Source: Pseudomonadota bacterium (GTDB taxonomy: Bacteria > Pseudomonadota > Alphaproteobacteria > Acetobacterales > Acetobacteraceae). From it: a stretch of 46,463 bases of DNA. The stretch covers positions 1 to 46,463 of the forward strand of contig JAKAWQ010000024.1 of assembly GCA_021816925.1 (NCBI GenBank), in the 5' to 3' direction. A program made the position numbers and the translations under genes. The notes under the pieces were generated by a model. That model saw only the letters and a list, made by a program, of their open reading frames with translations, was not told where the DNA came from and ran no database searches. How positions within the stretch are numbered: position 1 is the stretch's first letter; each line of letters starts with the position of its first letter. Shown here one piece after another: positions 35,280-44,383 of the stretch.

Positions 35280-36440
35280 TCAGCCGGCCGCGGTGCCGCC
35301 GCGGTTCCACCCGCGTGCGCCCTCGCCCAGAATCTCCCACCCCGCCGCGGTCACCGCCACCGTGTCCTCGAGCTTGATGAACCCCCGCTTCGGATGCGCC
35401 ATCGTCGTCTCGACCGAAAGCACCATTCCGGGCTCGAGCGGGCGCTTGGCATCCACCGCCGGATACGTCATCTGCCCCCCGGTCGGCAGCCGCGGCGCTT
35501 CGTGGCTGATCATGCCCATTCCGTGCGCCATGAAGTGCATGCAGTCGTGTTCGGCGAGACCCGCCATCGCTCGTTCCGATTCCGCAAAAATATCACCGCC
35601 CGGCCGCCCCGGCGCGATCGTCCGGAACGCCTTCTGCTGCACCTCCTCCACCTTGCCGAGCAGCTCCTCGAGCTCCGCGTCCGGCTCGCCCAGAACCGCC
35701 ATGCGCGTGAGATCCCCGATATAGCCGCGATAGTTGCCCCCGGAATCGAGCGAGAGCGGCTGCCCTTTCTCCCAGCGCTCCTCCGCGGGTGCGCGGTTCA
35801 GGCTCGTGCCCGCCGTGATGAGACAATATTCGAAATCAAGCCCGCGGCTTGCCTCCTCGCACTTCAGATCCTCGGCAATCTCCCGCTTGGTGGAACCCGC
35901 CCCGTGCCGCGCCATTACCGCCAGCATCGAGGCGATGATCCGTTCCGACGCCTCGCGCAAGAGCGTGATCTCGCGAGCGCTCTTGATCGCGCGCAGCCGC
36001 TCCAGCACCACCAGCGCCTCGCCGATCCCGGCCTCCGGCAACCCCGCTCTGAGCGCCTCCGCTGCATCCATCGGCAGGAATGGCCGCTCGACGCCGATCC
36101 GCCCGTGCGCTAGCCCAAGCTTCCGCACCGCTTCGACCGCGCGCTCCATCGCATCCACGCTGCCCGACGATGCCGCTCGCATCTCCGGCACCCAGAACCG
36201 CCCGACCTCGAGCTGATAGCGTTCCAGCCGGTGGCCGATATAGATCGTCTTCTCCGGCGCACCCTTCGGATAGACCAGCACCGGCAGATACCGGCTGATC
36301 CCCATCGCATCCATGAAGCTGAAGAACTGCGCGCGATGCCCGCCCAGCAGGTACTGCACGTTGTGCTTCGACGTCACCAAAAGCGCATCGAGTCCCGCCT
36401 CCTCCATCAGCCGATCGAGCTTCGCGATATCGAACGGCAT
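35280..36440 (-). CDS. M24-family Xaa-Pro peptidase-like protein
   Basis: This 386-residue protein has an N-terminal creatinase-type domain (MPFDIAKLDRLMEEAGLDAL) and a C-terminal pita-bread peptidase domain. All five dinuclear metal ligands appear: the two Asp in LDSGGNYRGYIGDLTR, His in MAHGMGMISHE, Glu in VLSVETTMAH and Glu in GFIKLEDTVAV. It should cleave an Xaa-Pro bond or a related substrate in the cytosol; some family members are creatinases or lyases instead. Start ATG 36440. The ClC gene follows 38 bases downstream in the same direction. Confidence 0.87.
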   Translation of the reverse strand: MPFDIAKLDRLMEEAGLDALLVTSKHNVQYLLGGHRAQFFSFMDAMGISRYLPVLVYPKGAPEKTIYIGHRLERYQLEVGRFWVPEMRAASSGSVDAMERAVEAVRKLGLAHGRIGVERPFLPMDAAEALRAGLPEAGIGEALVVLERLRAIKSAREITLLREASERIIASMLAVMARHGAGSTKREIAEDLKCEEASRGLDFEYCLITAGTSLNRAPAEERWEKGQPLSLDSGGNYRGYIGDLTRMAVLGEPDAELEELLGKVEEVQQKAFRTIAPGRPGGDIFAESERAMAGLAEHDCMHFMAHGMGMISHEAPRLPTGGQMTYPAVDAKRPLEPGMVLSVETTMAHPKRGFIKLEDTVAVTAAGWEILGEGARGWNRGGTAAG

Positions 36441-36578
36441 CGCCGCGGTCCCGCTTCCCCCCACGCTTCCCTGTCCCGTTTCCCTCTGCAGCGCATCGTC
36501 CGGCACGGCCCGCACTCCTCCAGAGTTTTCCGGCTCACAATCGGCCCGTGCCGGCCCCCTCCGCAAGGGCAGCCCCGC

Positions 36579-37655
36579 TCACGCCGCGTGGCGCGGCGCC
36601 ACCGGCAGAGCGACAACCCATCGATTGCTCGTGACGTCCTTGAGCAGCCTCAGGATCTTTCCATTTCGGAGATCGACCACCGCTGCCTCGCCGCGGCTCT
36701 CGATCGTGACAACGCCCTCCCGGCCGCCGGCGAGCACGGCGAGCCCGCTCAGCTTGTTGGCACCGGGCCCCGCGTCCACCGCCACCTCGCCGAGGGAGTG
36801 GCCCGTCGCCGCGGAGAATTTCAGGATATGCCCGGAGAATCCGGCCACATAGACGATGCCGCCCGAGCGCGCCGCCGCAAGCTGCATGAAGCCCGCGACC
36901 GCCGCGCCGATGCGCTTGTAGGAGAAATGCGGATCAACCTCGTTCGTGCGCACCGTAACAATCTTCCCGGTGCGTGGTTCCAGCATCGAAAGAACACCGC
37001 TCTTGATGTCTGCCGAGAAAAGATGCCCGTCCGCCATCAGGAGATCGCCGGATCGCGCAATCGGATAACTCGCGACCCGCCGCCCGCCGGGCAACGAGAC
37101 CTCGGTCACGCTCCGATCCATGTTGCCGCCGACGAACACCCGCGAACCCCTCGCCGAAACCGCGATCGCATTGCCGCCCACCGGCAGCGTGAAAAGCGGC
37201 CGGTGCGTCGCCAGGTCATAGGCCGCAAGGTCCTGCCCCGAGAGAACGAGAACCAGATGCCGCCGCGCCACCACCAGCGCGAGCCGCGCCCCGCCGATGA
37301 TCGGAAAGACCGCCTCAGGCTTGAGCGTCGCACCGTTGAGCACGGTCATCCGCCCGGCCTCGGAGGGCACATAAAGCGCATCGCGCGCGCGATCGTAGCC
37401 GATGCGGAAGCTGTTGCCCGAAAGCGTCCCCGGCTTGCCAAACCGCGCCACCTGCACAGCACCCGTCGCCGGATCGACAATGAAGACGCGCCCGGGTCCC
37501 GGCCCAACCGGCGGCGCCTCCTCAGCCCCCACCACCCTTTCGCCCTTGACGGGCTGCCCCGAGCCCGCGGCTCGCGCGCCCGCCGCACCGAGCACCAAAC
37601 AGGATCCGCCAACAACCAGCACCGCCAGCAGCGCCTGCCTACGCCGACCGACCAT
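36579..37655 (-). CDS. Secreted beta-propeller-like protein of unknown function
   Basis: This exported protein has 358 residues. ATG 37655 follows GGGGGAGAGG. A signal peptide (QALLAVLVVGGSCLVLGAAG, ARA cleavage) is followed by repeated blade-like units such as GRVFIVDPATGAVQVARFG, RLALVVARRHLVLVLSGQDL, AVSARGSRVFVGGN and GGIVYVAGFSGHILKFSAAT. The repeats resemble YVTN/PQQ-type propellers. No catalytic residues or cofactor motif can be named. It may bind a periplasmic ligand or protein. Confidence 0.75.
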   Translation of the reverse strand: MVGRRRQALLAVLVVGGSCLVLGAAGARAAGSGQPVKGERVVGAEEAPPVGPGPGRVFIVDPATGAVQVARFGKPGTLSGNSFRIGYDRARDALYVPSEAGRMTVLNGATLKPEAVFPIIGGARLALVVARRHLVLVLSGQDLAAYDLATHRPLFTLPVGGNAIAVSARGSRVFVGGNMDRSVTEVSLPGGRRVASYPIARSGDLLMADGHLFSADIKSGVLSMLEPRTGKIVTVRTNEVDPHFSYKRIGAAVAGFMQLAAARSGGIVYVAGFSGHILKFSAATGHSLGEVAVDAGPGANKLSGLAVLAGGREGVVTIESRGEAAVVDLRNGKILRLLKDVTSNRWVVALPVAPRHAA

Positions 37656-37734
37656 GCAACCTCTCCCCCTCTCTCTGCTGCGCACCCGGTCCCCGCCAGA
37701 TAGTCGCGCCGCCACCGCCCCGCAATCTCCCCGC

Positions 37735-38481
37735 TCAGCCGCCCGCCGCGGTCGCAAAAATGCTGCCCCACCCCTCGATCCTTGCCGGATCGGCACCCGC
37801 CAGCCGCAGTGTCTTCCACACCGTCGCCGCCACGGTGTCGTAAACCGGAATGCCGAGCTCCGCCTCGAGCCCCGCCGCCAGCGGCGCCGCACGCAAATTG
37901 GTGCAGATCACTGCGACCGCCTCCGGCCGCGCCGCTGCCACCGCACGCACCATCTCCTCAATCGTCTCGTGCGTTACCTCGGCGAACGAAAAATTGTCGC
38001 TGAGCCCGAGATGCCTCTCCGCCCGGCATTCATAGTCAAGGCTTGCATAATTCGCGACGATGCGTGCCTGCACGGCATCGAGATAGGGCGTCACGAACCC
38101 GAGGCTCCTCACCCGGCGCAACGCCAGGACCTCGTTCAGCGCCAGCATCGCCGTGGTCGCCGCCGCGCCCGTCGCCAGCTCGATCCGCGCAACCAGCCGC
38201 TCGTCCGCTGCAAACCCGAGCCAGCCCGACGACGTGCCGTTCCATGCGATCACATCGGTTCGCGCGTGTGCCAGCAGCGCCGCCGCCTCGAGGATCGACG
38301 CGTCGTCGAACTGCGCGAGCGCACGCTCGGAAAGCGCGATCTCCGTCACCGGAAAGCGTTGGAAATGCACCGAGACTCCCTGAAGCCCCGCCACCATCGC
38401 CGTTGTCAGCGGCTCCAGCACCGTGTTCGTCGAGGGCGTCAGCATTCCGATCCGGATCGCCCGCGCCACCGCCCGCCTCAC
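37735..38481 (-). CDS. Asp/Glu racemase-superfamily enzyme with an arylmalonate-decarboxylase-like active site
   Basis: The protein has 248 residues in the maleate isomerase/arylmalonate decarboxylase/Asp-Glu racemase fold: MLTPSTNTVLEPLTTAMVAG at the N-terminus and DAVQARIVANYASL in the middle. Racemases and maleate isomerases use two cysteines. Here the first position is Gly82 (WNGTSSGW) and only the second is Cys193 (VICTNLRAAP). That is the Gly/Cys pair of arylmalonate decarboxylase (Gly74/Cys188). A decarboxylase or other one-base reaction is inferred. GTG 38481 is the likely start; TTG 38529 is possible. Sequence like VYDTVAATVWKTLRLAG closes the fold. Confidence 0.8.
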   Translation of the reverse strand: MRRAVARAIRIGMLTPSTNTVLEPLTTAMVAGLQGVSVHFQRFPVTEIALSERALAQFDDASILEAAALLAHARTDVIAWNGTSSGWLGFAADERLVARIELATGAAATTAMLALNEVLALRRVRSLGFVTPYLDAVQARIVANYASLDYECRAERHLGLSDNFSFAEVTHETIEEMVRAVAAARPEAVAVICTNLRAAPLAAGLEAELGIPVYDTVAATVWKTLRLAGADPARIEGWGSIFATAAGG

Positions 38482-38586
38482 CAGTGCCTGGCCCTCACCC
38501 CGCGCCGCCCGCCCGCGCCTTTTTCGCAAGCCCCCTACCCTGCGCCAAGATCCGAATCGTCCGTCCGGCTTGGGAGCCTCTCACGC

Positions 38587-39216
38587 ATGGCACGCGACGT
38601 CTTCATCAGCTACTCCTCCAAGGACAAGCCCACCGCAGACGCCGCCTGCGCCAAGCTCGAGGAACGCGGCATCCGCTGCTGGATCGCCCCGCGCGACATC
38701 CTCCCCGGCGCCGACTGGAGCTCCTCGATCATCGACGCCATCAACGGCGCCCGCGCGATGGTGCTCGTTTTCTCGGCCAACGCCAACGCCTCCCAGCAGA
38801 TCAAGCGCGAGGTCGAGCGCGTCGTGCACAAGGGCATCCCGATCATTCCATTGCGCATCGAGAACGTCGCCCCCGAGAACTCGCTCGAATACTTCATCTC
38901 CACGCCGCACTGGCTCGATGCCTTCTCCCCTCCGCTCGAGCACCACCTCGCCTATCTCGCCGATGTCATCCGCCATATCCTCGAAGGCATCGCCGTTCCC
39001 GCGCCGCCGCCCCCGCCGCCGCCCCCCTGGTGGCGCGACCGTCGCGGCGCCGTCGCCGGGGCGGCCCTCCTCGCCGGCGCCTGGCAACCCACGCGCTATC
39101 CCGGCGCTCCCGGCCTCGGCTCCAACGGCTCCGCCAACCGCATCGCCGCCACCCTCACCATCACCCGCGGCGGTACCTACGCGCTCGCCTACGATCTGCA
39201 CGAAACCCGTCTCTGA
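38587..39216 (+). CDS. TIR-domain protein, C-terminal part broken
   Basis: ATG 38587 opens 209 codons. The TIR domain (residues 1-135) is well kept: RDVFISYSSKDKPTADAAC, RCWIAPRDILPGADWSSSII, MVLVFSANANASQQIKREVE and WLDAFSPPLEHHLAYLADVI. Bacterial TIR domains bind or cleave NAD+, and the Glu in REVERV is a candidate catalytic residue. A Pro-rich linker and a short hydrophobic segment follow. The frame stops at 39216. The missing end of the domain (GGTYRFTGRNALTLVDQFG, WQRAR) continues in another frame up to 39370. The C-terminus is therefore truncated by a frameshift. Confidence 0.8.
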   Translation: MARDVFISYSSKDKPTADAACAKLEERGIRCWIAPRDILPGADWSSSIIDAINGARAMVLVFSANANASQQIKREVERVVHKGIPIIPLRIENVAPENSLEYFISTPHWLDAFSPPLEHHLAYLADVIRHILEGIAVPAPPPPPPPPWWRDRRGAVAGAALLAGAWQPTRYPGAPGLGSNGSANRIAATLTITRGGTYALAYDLHETRL

Positions 39217-39376
39217 CAGGCCGCCAAAGACAAATGGACCCGCCAAATCCCCTCCTCCGTGCCTTAACGCGCCGCCCTCCACGATCGGCGGCACCTACCG
39301 CTTCACCGGCCGCAACGCACTCACCCTCGTCGATCAGTTCGGGGCGGCAACCTGGCAACGCGCCCGCTGACCCCTT

Positions 39377-39919
39377 TCACGGCAGCGGCATCAGCGCGTT
39401 CCGCTGATGAACGTAAAGCCTCTCCGTATCGTCGCCCGACTCGCCCACGACGAGCTTGTCCACACCCTCGAGTAGCGCCGGGTTCAATGCGTCCGCCGTC
39501 AGTAGCACCGGGTTGAACGGCGCCAGCTGCCCGCCCGCAGGCGGCCGGTCCGCACCGTTGAAATCGAACTTCGGCCCCCGCGTCGCCAGCATCGTGGCAC
39601 CCTTCGCCGCGTTGTTCTCGACCGGCGGCGGGCAGATGCAGTTCGTCTGGGCCTCGCTTTCCCAATGGTAATAGAGCTGAGCCTCCTTGATCGGCACGGA
39701 AACGCAACGGCCAGGATCCGCCCGCCACCAACCGCGATTGTGCCATCCCGCCTGATCCCGCCAGCCCAGCGCGACGAAAATCGTCGTCCCGCAGCCGTCG
39801 CAGACCGCGAGGTTCAAAGAATCCGTCGCCACCGGCGCACCCGCCGCTTGCGCCGCCGGCACCGCGCCCCCGATGAGCCCCGCCATCGCCATCACGCCCG
39901 CAATCAGGAGCCGCCGCAT
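39377..39919 (-). CDS. Secreted DUF1036 protein
   Basis: This 180-residue exported protein has a signal peptide (LLIAGVMAMAGLIGGAVPAA, AQA cleavage). A DUF1036 domain follows: NLAVCDGCGTTIFVALGWRD, NRGWWRADPGRCVSVPI and AQLYYHWESEAQ. The conserved cysteines suggest disulfides. ATG 39919 is preferred, since GAGGGG lies 5 bases before it; an in-frame GTG at 39925 is the alternative. DUF1036 proteins are common in alphaproteobacteria and have no assigned function. Confidence 0.82.
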   Translation of the reverse strand: MRRLLIAGVMAMAGLIGGAVPAAQAAGAPVATDSLNLAVCDGCGTTIFVALGWRDQAGWHNRGWWRADPGRCVSVPIKEAQLYYHWESEAQTNCICPPPVENNAAKGATMLATRGPKFDFNGADRPPAGGQLAPFNPVLLTADALNPALLEGVDKLVVGESGDDTERLYVHQRNALMPLP

Positions 39920-39967
39920 CCTCACCCCTCACCCGATCCTCCGTCGCCCCGACCCCGCCCGGCGATC

Positions 39968-41011
39968 TCAGACCACCAGAACCTCCGCGGCCCCGCTCTC
40001 CAACCACCCGACGATCGCCGCCGCCGCAAATCCCGCCCCGCGGCAATGTTGCAGCACGCCCTCCGCTGCCTCCGGCGCGACCGCGATCAAGAGGCCACCG
40101 CTGGTTTGCGGATCGCAGAGCAGTCCTCGCGCGAACGGCTCGGCCCCCTCCGGCAGCCGCACATCCTCACCGTAGCTCGCCCAGTTGCGGCTCGCCGCCC
40201 CCGTCCCTACCCCGGCGCGCACCAGCGCCTCCGCCCCCGGCAGCAGCGGAACGGCGTCAAGCACAAGCCGCGCCGCCAGCCCCGCGCCACGACACATCTC
40301 GAGCGCATGCCCAAGCAACCCGAACCCCGTCACGTCCGTCACGGAATGCACGCCCTCCATTCCGGCAACGTCCTTCCCGACCGAATTGAGCTGGGTCGTG
40401 GAAGCGATCATGGTCGCGTACTCCGCCGCGCCCAATTCCCCCCGCTTCAGCGCCGCACTGAAAATGCCGACGCCGAGCCCCTTGGTCAGGATCAGCGCAT
40501 CGCCCGCCCGGCCGCCGCTGTTGCGCATGATCCGCCCCGGGTCCGCGAGCCCGAGCGCCACCAGCCCGTAGATCGGTTCCGGGCTGTCGATGGAATGGCC
40601 GCCGGCAACGGGAATGCCGGCTCGCTCGCAGACCGCGGCGCCCCCCGCCAGAATCCGCCGCACCGTCTCCGCGGGAAGCTTATCAAGCGGCATCCCGACC
40701 AGCGCCAGCGCCAGGATCGGCACACCGCCCATCGCATAGACATCCGAAAGGGCGTTGGTCGCCGCGATCCGACCGAAATCGAACGCATCGTCCACGATCG
40801 GCGTGAAGAAATCCGTGGTCGCCACTAGCGCCTGCCGCTCGTTCAGCCGATAGACCGCCGCATCGTCGCCGGTCTCCGTTCCCACCAGAAGCTCGGGAAC
40901 CGCGGCGCCGATCGGCGTCTCCGCCAGGATTTCCCGCAGCACCCGCGGCGCCAGCTTGCAGCCGCAGCCGCCGCCATGCGCCAGGGTGGTCAGCCGCGGG
41001 TCGCTCGACAT
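39968..41011 (-). CDS. selD: Selenide, water dikinase (selenophosphate synthetase)
   Basis: SelD makes selenophosphate from selenide and ATP, the selenium donor for selenocysteine and for 2-selenouridine in tRNA. The 347-residue protein carries HGGGCGCKL, with Cys16 and Lys19 matching catalytic Cys17 and Lys20 of E. coli SelD. It also has [42 protein letters not shown] and [11 protein letters not shown]. The active-site residue is Cys, not selenocysteine. ATG 41011 has GGAGG six bases upstream, which rules out the earlier in-frame codons. No selA, selB, tRNA-Sec or mnmH is present in the window. Confidence 0.95.
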   Translation of the reverse strand: MSSDPRLTTLAHGGGCGCKLAPRVLREILAETPIGAAVPELLVGTETGDDAAVYRLNERQALVATTDFFTPIVDDAFDFGRIAATNALSDVYAMGGVPILALALVGMPLDKLPAETVRRILAGGAAVCERAGIPVAGGHSIDSPEPIYGLVALGLADPGRIMRNSGGRAGDALILTKGLGVGIFSAALKRGELGAAEYATMIASTTQLNSVGKDVAGMEGVHSVTDVTGFGLLGHALEMCRGAGLAARLVLDAVPLLPGAEALVRAGVGTGAASRNWASYGEDVRLPEGAEPFARGLLCDPQTSGGLLIAVAPEAAEGVLQHCRGAGFAAAAIVGWLESGAAEVLVV

Positions 41012-41129
41012 CCGTGCCTCCATCGCCAAAAGCGAGAGACGTCACTGCCCTTGCCTTGCCCCCGCGCCTCCGCGCGTCGATGGCAGCCAATTCCGTCTCT
41101 CGTGCTACACTGTAGCGCCAATTCACGCG

Positions 41130-41760
41130 GAGGGGCGAGCACGCGGCAGGCGACAACTCCGGGGCAAGCGGCCGTTCTCGCCCTTGCCCTCCTCACCCCC
41201 GCCGCCCGCGCTGCGCCGCCTGCGTCAATCACTTCACCCGCCCTCGTCGCTCGCATCCAGGCGGCAACAGTCCTTCCCGCCGACACTCAAATGAAACTCG
41301 TCCATCCGCCCGCCTGCGCCCCGGCCACCGCGCCCATTCGCCTCCGCTGCATCGCCACCTTCGAAGACGCCGCGCGCTTCAACAAGCTCGACTACATCAT
41401 CGTCTATGTCACCGCCCCGGTAGGGGTCTCGCAGCGATCCGCTCCGCGGTTTCCGCGCGGTTCAGCGCCGTCCCGGGCGTCGCGATCGTCCAATCGACGA
41501 GCCGGAACACGAAGCCGCCCAATCCCGCTGCGCCGAGGTTCTCCGCCCCCGTCAAGTGCCAGCAGGCCGGCAAGGATCTCTTCAGCTCCTACGCCGTCTG
41601 GATCGGTGCCGAATCGCTCACCCTCCTCGTCGCCTCTGCCGTCTTCCCCGGCGAGCTCACCAGCTCGGTCAGCGTCACGCACCCACCCGACATCGACCGC
41701 GCCATGGCACTCGAGATGTTCACCCTCTTCTCCTTCCAAAGCCTCGCCAACGCGCACTGA
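41130..41760 (+). pseudogene. Secreted hypothetical protein, frameshifted
   Basis: Two frames together read as one exported protein. The first has a signal-peptide-like stretch (AAVLALALLTPAARAAPPAS), then LRCIATFEDAARFNKLDYII up to VYVTAP. Near 41425 coding passes to a second frame (GLAAIRSAVSARFSAVPGVA, FSSYAVWIGAESLTLLVASA) that ends at a TGA at 41758. The 5' start is also unclear, with no ATG or GTG in frame before the signal-like part. I do not recognise the family. Confidence 0.5.
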
Positions 41761-41820
41761 ACGCGCGCCCCCCGAGCCCGTCCCGCCCAACAGAGTCGCA
41801 TAACCTTCGGAGGAACATCC

Positions 41821-42506
41821 ATGAGCAATGAAATCCGCGCCCCGAATCCACCCCACGCGCTCTTGTGCGCGCCGTCGCGCGATCCTCATCGGTGCCGGCA
41901 CCGCCTCTGCCGCCTCGCTCATCGCCGCCGCCACCCGCAGCGCGAGCGCCGCCGGCACCGGGCCGTTTCCGCCCCATCCACACTGGCGCTTCGTATTCAT
42001 CAACCACGTCACCGAAAACCCTTTCTTCGTCCCCACCCGCTACGGCATCGAGGACGCCTGCGCGTTGCTCGGCTGCACCTATCAATGGGCCGGCTCGACC
42101 AACAGCGACGTCGCCGTCATGATCAACGCGATGGACGCCGCCATCGCCGCCAAACTGGACGGCATCGCAATCCCGATCGTCGATCCCACCGCCTTCAACG
42201 CCTCGACCGCGCGCGCTCGCCGCCGGCATCCCCGTCTTCAGCTACAACGCCGACGCCCCGCCCGGCCGGCCGAACAAACGCCTCGCCTATATCGGCCAGG
42301 ACCTCTTCCTCTCCGGCGAGATGATGGGCGAGCGCATCGTCAAGCCGGTCGGCTCCGGCGGACTTATCGGGGCGGCCAACATCGCAACCGGCCTCAAATT
42401 CGTGGTCCAGCGCACCGTCGCGCCCTACCTCACGACGAAATCGCGCTACGAGGGCAGCGCCGCGCGTCCCGAAATCCTGCCGCGCTCGGGGCCGGTCGCC
42501 GGCTGA
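41821..42506 (+). pseudogene. Sugar ABC transporter substrate-binding protein, frameshifted and cut short
   Basis: GGAGG lies seven bases before ATG 41821, but the signal sequence (RRRAILIGAGTASAASLIAA, Tat-like) is read from the frame of ATG 41828. A shift near the start is therefore likely. The ligand-binding fold follows (FVFINHVTENPFFVPTRYGI, DAAIAAKLDGIAIPIVDPTA). Near 42210 the frame moves to ALAAGIPVFSYNADAPPGRP and RLAYIGQDLFLSGEMMGERI. After about 42400 homology fades and the frame stops at 42506, losing the second lobe. It resembles ribose/inositol-type binding proteins, matching the RbsC-like permease fragment at 10338. Confidence 0.75.
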
Positions 42507-42573
42507 CAAACCGCACTGCCCCTGGCGCGCCGGGCCACCAAGGTCCGCGCGCCCTCCTTCCCCGCCGCCGCGC

Positions 42574-43245
42574 TCAGGCGCCGAGATCGGCGAAGGTCTG
42601 CCGCGCGCCGCCGAGCCGCCGCACCAGGAGCGCCGAGGGATAGCCCACCGCAAAGTAAAGAATGGCCGTCACGGTATAGACCGTGAAATACTGGTAGTTG
42701 CGGGCGGCGATGATCTCGCCGCGGAACATCAGCTCCTGCACCGTCACTACCGAAGCAAGAGCGGTGTCCTTGAAGAGCGAGATCAGGTAATTGCCGAGCG
42801 AGGGCAGCACGATCCGCACCGCCTGCGGCAGGATCACCCGGACGAACATCTGCACCCGCGAGAGCCCGAGGCTGATCGCCGCCTCGTATTGCCCGCGCGG
42901 CACCGCCATGATGCCGCCGCGATAGACCTCGCTCATGTAGGCGGAATAATTCATGGTCAGGCCCGCGATTGCCGCCGTCACCGGATCGAGCCTCAGCCCG
43001 AGGCTCGGCAGCACATAGAAGATATAGATCAGTTGCAGAATGAGCGGCGTCGCGCGGATGAACTCGACGAACAGATCCGCCGGCCACCGCACCAGCCGCG
43101 AACTCGTCAGCCGCGCGACCGCCAGCGGAACCGCCAGCGTCACCGCAAGCGCAAACACCACCACCGTGAGGAAGGTGGTCATCGCCAGGCCTTCCAGGAA
43201 AACGAACCCGTAGCTCCGGACAACCGCGAGATTGAGCAGTTCCAT
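42574..43245 (-). CDS. Polar amino-acid ABC transporter permease
   Basis: This inner-membrane permease has 223 residues and about five helices (FLEGLAMTTFLTVVVFALAV, LFVEFIRATPLILQLIYIFY). The EAA loop for ATPase contact is visible in YEAAISLGLSRVQMFVRVILP. It is of the HisM/GlnP type. It stands 229 bases after the binding-protein gene in the same direction. No second permease or ATPase gene is seen in the window, so it either forms a homodimer and borrows an ATPase from elsewhere, or the system is incomplete. The 229-base gap holds nothing recognisable. Confidence 0.9.
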   Translation of the reverse strand: MELLNLAVVRSYGFVFLEGLAMTTFLTVVVFALAVTLAVPLAVARLTSSRLVRWPADLFVEFIRATPLILQLIYIFYVLPSLGLRLDPVTAAIAGLTMNYSAYMSEVYRGGIMAVPRGQYEAAISLGLSRVQMFVRVILPQAVRIVLPSLGNYLISLFKDTALASVVTVQELMFRGEIIAARNYQYFTVYTVTAILYFAVGYPSALLVRRLGGARQTFADLGA

Positions 43246-43474
43246 GGCACGCGATCCTCCGGCTCCCGCGCCGGCTTATAACAGCCGCCGCCGAATCCGC
43301 CTTCCCCGGGGCGCCATCGCGAGAGCCTCCGGCGAGCCCCTGAAGGGGGCATGGCCGAGCACCACGCACGCCGCGCGTGGCGCGATGCGGCGATCGCGAT
43401 CGGGCTGACAGCAGATCGAGCAGACTCACGCCCGAATGGATCGCTCCGCGAGTTCGTCCATGCCGGCCTCGCCG

Positions 43475-44329
43475 CTACTGCAGCGGAAAGAAGACGAAAT
43501 TCCGGTTCGAAAGCCCATACTTCTTCAGGATCGCGGAAACCTCGCCCACGCCCCGCACCTCCGCAAGCCCCTGCGTGTAGCCGGCGCGCAGCGTGCAATC
43601 CTGCTTCCTGATCCCGTAGCGCGCATAGCCGTAGCCGTACTTGAAGATCAGGTCCGTCGGCACCGCGACGTTCGGCACGATCTCGATCGGCGCGTTCGGG
43701 TTCGCCTTCATGAAGCCGATCGTCTTCACGTCGTCCTCCACCAGCGCCTGCACGCGCCCCGTGGAAATCGCGGCAAACTCTTCGGCATCGGTCGAGAACG
43801 GCACCACGTGCGCGCCGATATGCCGCAGATACTCATCCGCCGCCGAACCCGCGATCGCACCGATCTTCTTCCCCTTCAGCATTGCGAACGAGGTCAGATG
43901 CTCGGGATTGCCCTTCCGCACCACGATCGCCGGCCCGTACCACCAGGCCGGGCCGGTGAACGAGATCACCTTGATCCGGTCCGGCGTGATGTGGATGTTG
44001 GCCGCAATCACGTCGATCCGGTGCGCCAGCAGCGCCGGGATCAACTGCCCGAACGGCGCCACGCTGTAATGGATCTTGGTGATGCCGAGCCAGTGCAGCA
44101 CCGCATCATTGATCTCGACGTCGATGCCGCCCGCCTTGCCCGTTTTCGGGTTGATGTAGGAATAAGGCGGCGAGGGCGAAATCCCGAGGGTGATGCCGTC
44201 CTTTTGCGCCTTGAGCAGCGAAGAATCCCCGCAATGATCGAACGAAGGCGTAGCCTCGAACTGGTACGGTTGCGCCTTCGCCAGCACCGAAGCAAACATC
44301 AGGCAAAAGGCGAGGATGATGGTTCTCAT
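43475..44329 (-). CDS. Amino-acid ABC transporter periplasmic binding protein (SBP_bac_3)
   Basis: This exported solute-binding protein has 284 residues. The signal peptide (TIILAFCLMFASVLAKAQ) is followed by the family-3 fold: GITLGISPSPPYSYINPKTG, GGIDVEINDAVLHWLGI, LLAHRIDVIAANIHITPDR and KGKKIGAIAGSAADEYLR. ATG 44329 has GGGAGGAAA upstream. It is the first gene of the ABC unit that includes the permease at 42574. The divergent neighbour is the broken GntR regulator gene, which may once have controlled it. Ligand specificity cannot be told from sequence. Confidence 0.9.
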   Translation of the reverse strand: MRTIILAFCLMFASVLAKAQPYQFEATPSFDHCGDSSLLKAQKDGITLGISPSPPYSYINPKTGKAGGIDVEINDAVLHWLGITKIHYSVAPFGQLIPALLAHRIDVIAANIHITPDRIKVISFTGPAWWYGPAIVVRKGNPEHLTSFAMLKGKKIGAIAGSAADEYLRHIGAHVVPFSTDAEEFAAISTGRVQALVEDDVKTIGFMKANPNAPIEIVPNVAVPTDLIFKYGYGYARYGIRKQDCTLRAGYTQGLAEVRGVGEVSAILKKYGLSNRNFVFFPLQ

Positions 44330-44383
44330 GCTCGTTTCCTCCCACGCGCGGGCCCTCGGCCCTTGACGAATCGTATACGATCA

